From NCBI GenBank assembly GCA_947623645.1, contig CANQHK010000021.1:1-12760 (forward strand): a stretch of 12,760 nucleotides of DNA, written 5' to 3'. A program made the translations under genes and the position numbers. Source of the DNA: an uncultured Bacilli bacterium (GTDB taxonomy: Bacteria > Bacillota_I > Bacilli_A > RF39 > UBA660). The notes beneath the pieces were generated by a model that made no database searches, was not told the DNA's origin, and saw only the letters and a list, made by a program, of their open reading frames with translations. This document shows, piece by piece, positions 7,328 to 12,760 of the stretch (its first letter is position 1; each line of letters starts with the position of its first letter).

Positions 7328-7333
7328 TATACT
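7328..7333 (+). promoter_or_regulatory. Candidate -10 element upstream of the coat-protein pair
   Basis: TATACT lies 26 bases before the first coat-protein ATG, but no TTGACA-like box stands 16-18 bases upstream. The ATAC core is compatible with a mother-cell sporulation sigma (sigma-E/K type -10) and not a full vegetative promoter. The sequence alone does not settle which sigma factor is used. The rest of the 267-base intergenic gap shows nothing I can name. Confidence 0.35.
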
Positions 7334-7359
7334 AGAACACAAGATAAAGGGGGATTATA

Positions 7360-7755
7360 ATGGAAAAAGATTGCTGTTTTAATAATATTTTAAGAGTTAT
7401 CGATGTTTTACAAAGAAATGCAAATCTATGTGAATCGTTGGATGAAACTTGTTCTAGACCATTTTTAGGAAACTTTACAGTCAGTGATGTTTACAATACA
7501 AGACCCGTAACATTCTATAGTAAAGATGGAAGCTTATATTCTGTTCCTTATACTTTAAATGGAACAACAGGAGAGAGTTCTATTTTTCGTGTGGAAAAGG
7601 TTTGTGATTGCTGTGTAACACTTCTTGTTCTTGCTCCAAACCCTGATACTACAACAACAAGAACCTATGTTTCAACCAATCAATATGTAACGATTAACTT
7701 AGAATGTGTATGTGTTTTACAATGTTTACCTGATACTATCGTAGATAATGTTTAA
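7360..7755 (+). CDS. CotY/CotZ/ExsY-like cysteine-rich spore coat or exosporium protein, copy 1
   Basis: A 131-residue protein with ten cysteines and no signal peptide. It matches the CotY/CotZ/ExsY family, structural proteins that self-assemble into disulfide-linked two-dimensional arrays in the outermost spore layer (crust in B. subtilis, exosporium basal layer in B. cereus). Matching features are an N-terminal helix with paired cysteines (DCCFNNILRVIDVLQ), the SRPFLG and NTRPVTFY motifs, IFRVEKVCDCC near 75-85, and the C-terminal TINLECVCVLQCLPD, close to the family's VDLSCFCAIQCLRD. The strong GGGGG ribosome site at 7349-7353 supports the start. It is followed after 13 bases by a paralogue, forming a two-gene operon. 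In a spore-former it would be made in the mother cell; this is family knowledge and was not shown here. Confidence 0.88.
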   Translation: MEKDCCFNNILRVIDVLQRNANLCESLDETCSRPFLGNFTVSDVYNTRPVTFYSKDGSLYSVPYTLNGTTGESSIFRVEKVCDCCVTLLVLAPNPDTTTTRTYVSTNQYVTINLECVCVLQCLPDTIVDNV

Positions 7756-7768
7756 AGGAGGTGGAATT

Positions 7769-8191
7769 ATGTGTGAACAGAATAAACCAAATGAAAATTG
7801 CAATTGCTTAGCTGATATTTTGGAAGTAATCATTCGTTTACAGAATTGTACGAATGAATGTGAATTAATCAATAATGGATGCGATAAACCATTTTTAGGA
7901 CCTACACCTTCTCTTGTATGTTTTAATACAAGACCGGTTCGATTCTTTCGGTGTTTCGATGGAGAAGCATGGAGTCTTCCATATACAGCAAACGGTACAA
8001 CTGGTGTAAGTGATATTTTCCGAGTAGAATCTTTAGATGGTTGTTGTGCAACTTGTAGAATTCTAATTCCAAATACAGAAAATCCAACGTCTACTAGTCC
8101 ATATGTTGCAACGGATTCCTACTTCACAATCAATTTGGATTGTGTTGGGGCTCTTAGCTGTTTAAGTGATGTATTTGTTGCAAATCTATAA
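7769..8191 (+). CDS. CotY/CotZ/ExsY-like cysteine-rich spore coat or exosporium protein, copy 2
   Basis: A 140-residue paralogue of the preceding gene with thirteen cysteines. It shares CDKPFLG, FNTRPVRFF, PYTxNGTTG, IFRVESLDGCC, the ATDSYFTINLDC strand and a terminal CLSDVFV. The longer reading frame opens at 7748, but the ATG at 7769 is the better start. A near-perfect AAAGGAGGTG site (7755-7764) lies just upstream of it, whereas the 7748 ATG sits inside the end of copy 1 with no ribosome site and would translate the Shine-Dalgarno itself as KGGG. The pair resembles the tandem arrangement of coat genes in Bacillus (cotY-cotZ). Copy 2 has more N-terminal and central cysteines than copy 1, which may mean different cross-linking partners. 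A strong terminator follows within a few bases. Confidence 0.88.
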   Translation: MCEQNKPNENCNCLADILEVIIRLQNCTNECELINNGCDKPFLGPTPSLVCFNTRPVRFFRCFDGEAWSLPYTANGTTGVSDIFRVESLDGCCATCRILIPNTENPTSTSPYVATDSYFTINLDCVGALSCLSDVFVANL

Positions 8192-8236
8192 AAAAGAAAC
8201 TGAAGAGGCATTTTTACTTTTCAGTTTCTTTTTGTT
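8191..8236 (+). terminator. Intrinsic terminator of the coat-protein operon
   Basis: AAAGAAACUGAA (8193-8204) pairs perfectly with UUCAGUUUCUUU (8220-8231) over 12 bp, with a 15-base loop and a following T-rich run. It begins at the stop codon of copy 2 and ends the plus-strand operon. Confidence 0.92.
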
Positions 8237-8258
8237 TATAATTTATGAGTTTATTCTT

Positions 8259-8327
8259 TTAAGCCCAATCTGCAACATTGGCGGTATCAAAATTACTTAA
8301 ATCGAATGTTATTAATTTAAACAACCA
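8259..8327 (-). pseudogene. Short remnant resembling a BspA/DUF285 surface-protein repeat
   Basis: Between an in-frame TGA and a TAA the minus strand reads 22 codons containing FDLSNFDTANVADW, with no start codon or ribosome site. This closely resembles the repeat unit of BspA-like/DUF285 surface proteins (LDLSNFDTSNVTNM-type), which are common in Mollicutes and gut Bacillota. I read it as debris of a lost surface-protein gene. The fragment is short, so chance similarity cannot be excluded. Confidence 0.45.
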
Positions 8328-8336
8328 TCAATTCTG

Positions 8337-8367
8337 TCAAAAAAAAGTAAGACTTTTGTCCTACTTT
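8337..8367 (-). terminator. Intrinsic terminator of the 105-residue hypothetical gene
   Basis: On the minus strand AAAGUAGGAC pairs with GUCUUACUUU (10 bp, one G-U) around an AAAA loop, followed by seven U. It lies 15 bases past the stop codon at 8383. Confidence 0.93.
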
Positions 8368-8382
8368 ACATTTTGTAGCATT

Positions 8383-8700
8383 TTATCTATCGATTATATC
8401 GATTGCTTCTATTTGTGATACTTCGATAATTTCATTATCAATTGTTAAAATTTTGTTTTGATTTCTACTAATAAATCTTGTTGGATACGTTTTTCCATTG
8501 ACTGTAATCATAACTTTTTTTGTATAAGTATATGCTTTGCTTTTAAAAATTTCTTCTAACGTTTCTTCGATTCCTCCTCTTTTTGGAGATATGATCACTT
8601 TTTCTTGTTTTTCATTCCCATCACTTGAATAATAAGTTTTTAAATTTGTATCTTTTTCTACTTTATTTTTATAAATTTTTGGTAATTCTTTCATTTTCAC
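8383..8700 (-). CDS. Hypothetical 105-residue protein
   Basis: I do not recognise this protein. It is charged, has no cysteine, no signal peptide and no membrane segment. The N-terminal 45 residues are Lys-rich (MKMKELPKIYKNKVEKD), with a PKRGG turn. The C-terminal half looks like a small beta domain (KKVMITVNGKTYPTRFISR, KILTIDNEIIEVSQIEAIDII), with alternating hydrophobic residues. It is probably a real gene because it carries its own strong terminator and the reading frame is clean. The start is less certain: two in-frame ATGs lie two codons apart and only a weak GTGGTG precedes them. It is divergent from the SEDS polymerase gene, and the gap between them holds a TATTATA sequence that could serve as a -10 on this strand. 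Confidence 0.7.
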   Translation of the reverse strand: MKMKELPKIYKNKVEKDTNLKTYYSSDGNEKQEKVIISPKRGGIEETLEEIFKSKAYTYTKKVMITVNGKTYPTRFISRNQNKILTIDNEIIEVSQIEAIDIIDR

Positions 8701-8709
8701 ACCACTTTC

Positions 8710-8715
8710 TATAAT
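8710..8715 (+). promoter_or_regulatory. Candidate -10 box in the divergent hypothetical/SEDS gap
   Basis: TATAAT at 8710-8715 on the plus strand overlaps a TATTAT on the minus strand, in the gap between divergent genes. Either gene could use it, but neither direction shows a convincing -35 box, so the call is tentative. Confidence 0.35.
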
Positions 8716-8775
8716 ATTTTATGAGATAGGTTCATAAAAATGCCTATTCTTGCCATATTAAAAATGGTGGTGTTT

Positions 8776-9906
8776 ATGAAAAGTTATAAAAAATATAATA
8801 TTCCTTATTCCATTCTTATTGCTCTTTTCCTTTTTATGATAATCAGTTGCACGACAATTTATTCAGCTATGACTTATTTACCTAGTTATTTGGGAAACTT
8901 GGCTTTGAAACAAGCACTTTTTTATGGAATTGGATTTCTTCTTATCTTTCTCCTTATAAAGATGCCGAAAAACTTCATTGATCATTCTATAAAAATTAGT
9001 TATTTTGTTGGAAACCTCCTGCTTTTCCTTTTACTTTTTTTAGGGAAAGATATCAATGGTAGTAAATGTTGGTTTATGATTCCTGGAATTGGTTCTTTTC
9101 AACCAAGTGAATTTATGAAAATTATTTTGATTTTATTTCTTTCTTTAGAAGTTCATAACTTTTATAAGAATCATCAAGAAGTTTCGATGAAAGAAGAATT
9201 TTTTTTCCTTTGTAAAATTTTGATATTCGTTATGATTCCCTCTCTTTTAACTTTTTTAGAACCAGATACTGGTGCTGTTATTATTTATTTATTGATTACG
9301 ATTGGAATTTTACTCGTTTCACCTCTTCGAAGAAGATGGTTTTTCCTTGGTGGTGCAATTTTCGGGATTCTTTTGATTCCTTTTTTGTACTTTTATTTTT
9401 TTCAACAAGACACTTTCGTCGATATTTTAGGAACCGATTTATTTTATCGAATGGATCGGATTCTCGATTGGAAAAAAGGAGAAGGTTTACAGTTAGAAAA
9501 TTCTTTAACAGCGATCGGTAGTAGTGGAATTTTAGGACATGGTTACAACCATACTCCTCTTTATTTTCCGGAGTCTGGAACAGATTTTATTTTTTCTGTT
9601 TTTGCTTCTAATTTTGGGCTTTTGGGAAGTTTATTTTTCATTCTTTTACTTCTTTTCTTTGATTTTTCTTTACTTTCTCTTGCTCAAAAGGAAAAAAACA
9701 CCTTTTATAAGTATGTTATCATTGGAGGTGTTTCGATGTTTTTCTATCAACAATTTCAAAATATGTCTATGACCATTGGACTTTTACCGATTACAGGAAT
9801 TACCCTTCCTTTTATTAGTTATGGTGGTTCTAGTTTACTTGCTTATATGATATTTATGGGAATTCTATTCAATCGACTTCTTCAAAAGAAAAAGCAAATT
9901 AACTAA
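8776..9906 (+). CDS. SEDS-family peptidoglycan polymerase (RodA/FtsW/SpoVE)
   Basis: A polytopic membrane glycosyltransferase, about ten hydrophobic segments in 376 residues, that polymerises lipid II into glycan strands with a partner class B PBP. Family signatures appear in order: NGSKCWF..FQPSEFMK (94-115), LEPDTG (161-166), AIGSSGILGHG (246-256), PESGTDFIFSVFASNFG (265-281) and TIGLLPITGITLPFISYGGSS (333-353). Asp270 in GTDFIF aligns with the essential aspartate of RodA/FtsW. The usual Glu-Glu after it (GEELG/AEEFG) is replaced by Ser-Asn here. Sequence alone does not separate elongation (RodA), division (FtsW) and spore cortex (SpoVE) roles. I prefer the start at 8776, preceded by GGTGGTG, over an ATG at 8740 that lacks a good ribosome site and adds 12 residues. 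No PBP gene is adjacent. The gene runs tail-to-tail into priA with overlapping stops. Confidence 0.92.
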   Translation: MKSYKKYNIPYSILIALFLFMIISCTTIYSAMTYLPSYLGNLALKQALFYGIGFLLIFLLIKMPKNFIDHSIKISYFVGNLLLFLLLFLGKDINGSKCWFMIPGIGSFQPSEFMKIILILFLSLEVHNFYKNHQEVSMKEEFFFLCKILIFVMIPSLLTFLEPDTGAVIIYLLITIGILLVSPLRRRWFFLGGAIFGILLIPFLYFYFFQQDTFVDILGTDLFYRMDRILDWKKGEGLQLENSLTAIGSSGILGHGYNHTPLYFPESGTDFIFSVFASNFGLLGSLFFILLLLFFDFSLLSLAQKEKNTFYKYVIIGGVSMFFYQQFQNMSMTIGLLPITGITLPFISYGGSSLLAYMIFMGILFNRLLQKKKQIN

Positions 9907-12056
9907 AAATGATTGGGGTTAAAATCGATATCCAATTGAATTTTACTCTGACCTTTGTAGTGATTTTCTAAATATAGAAGTGTTTTATAGAGCAAATCTT
10001 CTTTTTTATATTTAATTAAGATTTGAAAACGATAGGTATTTTGAATTTTGGAAACAGCAGCATTGACGGGTCCAAGAACAATGGAGGAAGTTAATTTTTC
10101 TTTTAAGAAATTCCCCACTTGGTAGGCGGCTTTCTGTGTTTCTTTAAAATCTTGTCCTTTTATTAGTACAGTTGTCAAATAATAATAAGGAGGATAGCCT
10201 AATTTTTTCCGAAATATCATTTCTTGTTTAAAAAATCCTAAATAGTCATGATTTTTGGCATACAAAATAGCATAGTGATCGGGATTAAAAGTTTGAATGA
10301 CGACTTCACCACTTTGACTTCCTCTTCCACTTCTACCTGCTACTTGACTTAATAATTGAAAAGTATCTTCACTGCTTCTAAAATCTGGAATATTTAAACT
10401 TGTATCGGCATTAATGACTCCAACTAAAGTAACGAGAGGAAAATCTAAGCCTTTTGCAACAATCTGTGTTCCTAATAGAATATCGTACTCATGATTTTTG
10501 AAAGAACGAATCATTTTTTCATGCATTCCTTTTTTGGAAGTTGTATCTAAGTCCATTCGAAGGATTTTGGCATTTGGAAAAAGGCTTGCTAATTTTTCTT
10601 CAATTTTTTCCGTTCCGGTTCCAAACATTTGTAAAGATTCTTCCCGACATTCTGGACACACTTTTGGTAAATTGGTTCCATATCCACAGTAATGGCAACG
10701 AAGAGTATTGGAAGATTTATGGTACGTTAAGGTAATGTCACAGTTCGGGCATTTGATTACGTGTCCACAATTTTTACAAGATAAAAAAGAAGAATATCCT
10801 CTCCTATTTAAAAGGAGTAACACTTGATTATTGATTTCTAGATGTTGCGTAATTTTTTCTAATAAAATGCTTGAAAAAATACTATTTCCATGTTTTATTT
10901 CTTGATTCATATCGACGGTTAAAACTTGGGGTAAAGCTTTTTGGTTGACCCTTTTGGATAAGGTTGAAAGACCATAGACTTTTTTTAAACATCGAGCATA
11001 TACTTCCAAAGATGGAGTGGCACTTCCTAGTAAAACTTTTCCATGATGTCTTTGCATTCTCCAAATAGCAACATCTATTGCTTTATAACGCGGAGCATGG
11101 TCTTGCTTAAAACTTGTACTTTGTTCTTCATCTAAAATAATCATACCAATGTTTTTAAGAGGAGCAAAGACAGCACTTCTAGGTCCAATTACAATATCTA
11201 CTTCACCTTTTTTTATACGACGATATTCATCATATTTTTCTCCATCACTTAATCTTGAATGTAATACTGCAATTCGATCGAATCTTTCCAAGAAACGACT
11301 CGTAATTTGTTCGGTTAAAGATATTTCTGGAACTAAGACAATTACTTGTTGATGATTCTTGATCATTTTTTCGATTAAAGCAATATAAACTTCTGTTTTA
11401 CCACTTCCGGTTACACCATGTAAAAGATGAACTAAAGAAGGACTCTTTTCAATTTCTTCTATAACACGTTTCTGTTCTATCGTTAAAGATACTTCTTTTT
11501 TTTCTTGTTGATTTCTCATTCCTCGATATACTTCTTCCATTACTATCGAAAGAACGTTTTTCTTTAGAAGTGTTTTCATAGAGGAATCCGATATTTCTTG
11601 AATCCTTTTTTTAGGAACGATTCCTTTTTTTAATAAATCGAGAATTTCTTGTTGTTTTTCATTGGTTGGAATATAATTTTTATCTTCTAATTTAATATAG
11701 CTTTCATATTTTTTATGAATTTCTACCCCTTTTTTGGCTTTTAAGGCTTTTGGAAGCATGGCTTGATAACAGGAGATTAAAGAGGCAAGGGTCATTTTCT
11801 TTAAATATTTTCCTAAATCGAATAATTCTTCTGTTAAGATGACTTCTTCATCAATAATTCTTAAAATATCTTTGGTATCATATTCTGGAGGATTTTTATG
11901 AAGATTTAGAACAAAACCTTCTAAAGTTCTTTTTTGAAAAGGAACTTCTACTCGAATTCCCTTTTGAATCTTTGATTGATAAGAATCAGGAACATGATAA
12001 GTAAAGGTTTTATCAACATTTTTATTCGTAAGTTCTACTAAGACTTCAGCATACAT
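9903..12056 (-). CDS. priA: Primosomal protein N' (replication restart helicase PriA)
   Basis: PriA is a superfamily 2 DNA helicase that recognises stalled forks and reloads the replicative helicase. The protein is 717 residues, slightly short for the family. In order: the N-terminal 3'-DNA-binding domain (EVLVEL..FTYHVP, 1-105), a winged-helix-like linker, Walker A GVTGSGKT (214-221), Walker B DEEQ (309-312), motif III SATPS (345-349), a zinc domain with eight cysteines in four CxxC pairs (427/430, 436/439, 454/457, 467/470), and motif VI QVAGRSGRG (571-579). The box II residue is Gln where most PriA proteins have His (DEEH). AGGAGG a few bases upstream supports the start, and a sigma-A type promoter lies close by, so it appears monocistronic. 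It converges on the SEDS gene with the two stop codons overlapping in CTAA. Confidence 0.97.
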   Translation of the reverse strand: MYAEVLVELTNKNVDKTFTYHVPDSYQSKIQKGIRVEVPFQKRTLEGFVLNLHKNPPEYDTKDILRIIDEEVILTEELFDLGKYLKKMTLASLISCYQAMLPKALKAKKGVEIHKKYESYIKLEDKNYIPTNEKQQEILDLLKKGIVPKKRIQEISDSSMKTLLKKNVLSIVMEEVYRGMRNQQEKKEVSLTIEQKRVIEEIEKSPSLVHLLHGVTGSGKTEVYIALIEKMIKNHQQVIVLVPEISLTEQITSRFLERFDRIAVLHSRLSDGEKYDEYRRIKKGEVDIVIGPRSAVFAPLKNIGMIILDEEQSTSFKQDHAPRYKAIDVAIWRMQRHHGKVLLGSATPSLEVYARCLKKVYGLSTLSKRVNQKALPQVLTVDMNQEIKHGNSIFSSILLEKITQHLEINNQVLLLLNRRGYSSFLSCKNCGHVIKCPNCDITLTYHKSSNTLRCHYCGYGTNLPKVCPECREESLQMFGTGTEKIEEKLASLFPNAKILRMDLDTTSKKGMHEKMIRSFKNHEYDILLGTQIVAKGLDFPLVTLVGVINADTSLNIPDFRSSEDTFQLLSQVAGRSGRGSQSGEVVIQTFNPDHYAILYAKNHDYLGFFKQEMIFRKKLGYPPYYYLTTVLIKGQDFKETQKAAYQVGNFLKEKLTSSIVLGPVNAAVSKIQNTYRFQILIKYKKEDLLYKTLLYLENHYKGQSKIQLDIDFNPNHF

Positions 12057-12079
12057 TCTCTTCTCCTCCTTTTATATTT

Positions 12080-12108
12080 ATTATAACGAAGGAGAAAAAG
12101 TTTTACAA
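12080..12108 (-). promoter_or_regulatory. Promoter of priA
   Basis: Reading leftwards, a -10 box TATAAT (12080-12085) lies 17 bases from a TTGTAA -35 box (12103-12108). The leader before the ATG would be about 16-18 bases and carries AGGAGG. The -35 box coincides with the stop of the small ORF at 12103-12186. Confidence 0.75.
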
Positions 12109-12186
12109 TAAATTTTGATTATTTATGACGTCAAAATATTCATCTTTTATAGGATATAAATAATCTGTTTTTATTTTCATTGGCAT
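12103..12186 (-). pseudogene. Possible 27-residue ORF, perhaps a truncated gene start
   Basis: An ATG ORF preceded by GGGG begins MPMKIKTDYLYPIKDEYF and stops after 27 codons, inside the priA -35 box. It begins 17 bases beyond a terminator for the upstream gene. The composition (charged, with DYLYP and DEYFDVINN) looks protein-like and resembles the beginning of a longer domain more than a finished peptide. It may be the stump of a deleted gene, a real small protein, or chance. I do not recognise it with confidence. Confidence 0.3.
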
Positions 12187-12202
12187 TACCCCATCTATAA
12201 AG

Positions 12203-12232
12203 CAAAAGAAAACCCCATCTTACGATGAAGTT
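12203..12232 (-). terminator. Intrinsic terminator downstream of the right-edge gene
   Basis: On the minus strand AACUUCAUC pairs with GAUGGGGUU (9 bp with two G-U pairs) around a GUAA tetraloop, followed by UUCUUUU. It lies about 90 bases past the stop codon at 12322. The intervening stretch (12233-12321) shows nothing else I can name. Confidence 0.7.
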
Positions 12233-12321
12233 ATTCTACATTTTCAACCGGGATCATTTGTTTATACTGTGTAAATCATTCTTTCGTTTTTAGATGATGA
12301 ATATTCTATATAACCACTTAC

Positions 12322-12760
12322 TTATTTTTGTTTATGATTTTGTGAAAGAGGAATATTTGGTATTTTCAACTGTCCATCAATAAAAAATAATTTGCCTTCA
12401 TTAAACATTTTTTCTATTTCTTCTTTTTGCATTTTCGTTATTTTTTTGTCAAAAGTATCATATAAATATTGAACAGTATCCTGTTCTACATTTTGAATAT
12501 CATTTGTATTCACAGAAAACAATACTACTGGATATTGATTATCTTCTTTATTTCTTCCTAGATAATTGATTTTTAAATTCCAATATAACTCATCTTCCGT
12601 AAACAATTCATGTTTTATACTTGTAATATAGGAAATAAAATCACTTGCATTAAAATTTTTATCACTTATGTCATCAAATAATAGTTTTAGTTTATCAGCT
12701 AAAGGTTTATTTTTTACATCATCACCATATTTTTTAAACATCTCATTTTCAAATTTTATA
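12322..12760 (-). CDS. Unrecognised protein, probably cut at its 5' end by the window edge
   Basis: I do not recognise this protein. The frame stays open to the right edge. An ATG at 12741 could start a 139-residue protein, but it has no ribosome site, and the codons before it (reading KFENE) continue sensibly, so the true start is probably outside the window. What is visible is soluble and charged: a helical stretch (KNKPLADKLKLLFDDISDK), then alternating hydrophobic beta-like segments (ELYWNLKINYLGR, YPVVLFSVNTND), a Lys/Glu-rich helix (KKITKMQKEEIEKMFNEGK) and a short tail ending QNHKQK. There are no cysteines and no membrane segments in this part. A terminator lies downstream, separating it from priA. 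Confidence 0.6.
   Translation of the reverse strand, partial: IKFENEMFKKYGDDVKNKPLADKLKLLFDDISDKNFNASDFISYITSIKHELFTEDELYWNLKINYLGRNKEDNQYPVVLFSVNTNDIQNVEQDTVQYLYDTFDKKITKMQKEEIEKMFNEGKLFFIDGQLKIPNIPLSQNHKQK

Noticed and set aside
7748..7768. Upstream start for the second coat-protein gene
   Set aside because: The extension would translate the Shine-Dalgarno sequence itself; the ATG at 7769 has ideal spacing from AAAGGAGGTG.
8740..8775. Upstream start for the SEDS polymerase
   Set aside because: Weak ribosome site and 12 extra residues before the usual short cytoplasmic N-terminus; 8776 has GGTGGTG just upstream.
9336..9772. Two plus-strand ORFs within the SEDS gene
   Set aside because: Out-of-frame shadows of a T-rich membrane-protein gene.
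10498..11352. Several 60-67 codon ORFs inside priA
   Set aside because: Alternative-frame shadows; priA is intact across the region with all motifs in order.

Overview
The window is AT-rich and uses TAA, TAG and TGA as stops. The gatB gene ends in a TGA that overlaps the aspS start, and TGG encodes Trp throughout, so the standard bacterial code applies and not the mycoplasma code. Strong AGGAGG ribosome sites, sigma-A type promoters with 17-base spacers, a T-box leader and two spore-coat type proteins point to a low-GC Bacillota. The GatA and AspRS variants and a DUF285-like remnant fit an uncultured Bacilli/Erysipelotrichia-like or Mollicutes-related lineage that still codes for spore-coat type proteins. 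That placement is inference.

Layout. (1) Positions 1-4836, minus strand: a T-box-controlled operon gatC-gatA-gatB-aspS, with aspS cut by the left edge. Its genes overlap by 1, 13 and 4 bases. GatCAB plus an apparently non-discriminating AspRS would make Asn-tRNA(Asn) by amidating Asp-tRNA(Asn). The leader's specifier region reads GAAGAAC. It holds an Asn codon (AAC) and, one base away, an overlapping Glu codon (GAA), the arrangement described for a two-tRNA T-box in Clostridium acetobutylicum. (2) Positions 4837-7147, minus strand: a two-gene operon with its own promoter and terminator. It encodes a membrane-anchored 3D-domain (cell-wall lytic fold) protein and a long, acidic, repeat-bearing protein of unknown function. 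(3) Positions 7328-8236, plus strand and divergent from (2): two tandem cysteine-rich CotY/CotZ/ExsY-like coat proteins, closed by a strong terminator. (4) Positions 8259-8330: a short remnant resembling a BspA/DUF285 repeat. (5) Positions 8337-8700, minus: a 105-residue hypothetical protein with its own terminator. (6) Positions 8776-9906, plus: a SEDS-family peptidoglycan polymerase (RodA/FtsW/SpoVE). (7) Positions 9903-12056, minus: priA, whose stop codon overlaps the SEDS gene's stop. (8) Positions 12057-12321: a mostly noncoding gap with the priA promoter, a possible 27-codon ORF and a terminator. (9) From 12322 to the right edge, minus: an unrecognised gene that is probably cut by the window edge.

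Two themes stand out: amino-acid-responsive control of indirect Asn (and perhaps Gln) tRNA charging, and a cell-envelope or spore-surface neighbourhood (3D protein, acidic repeat protein, coat proteins, SEDS polymerase). The linkage of the latter genes is positional only.
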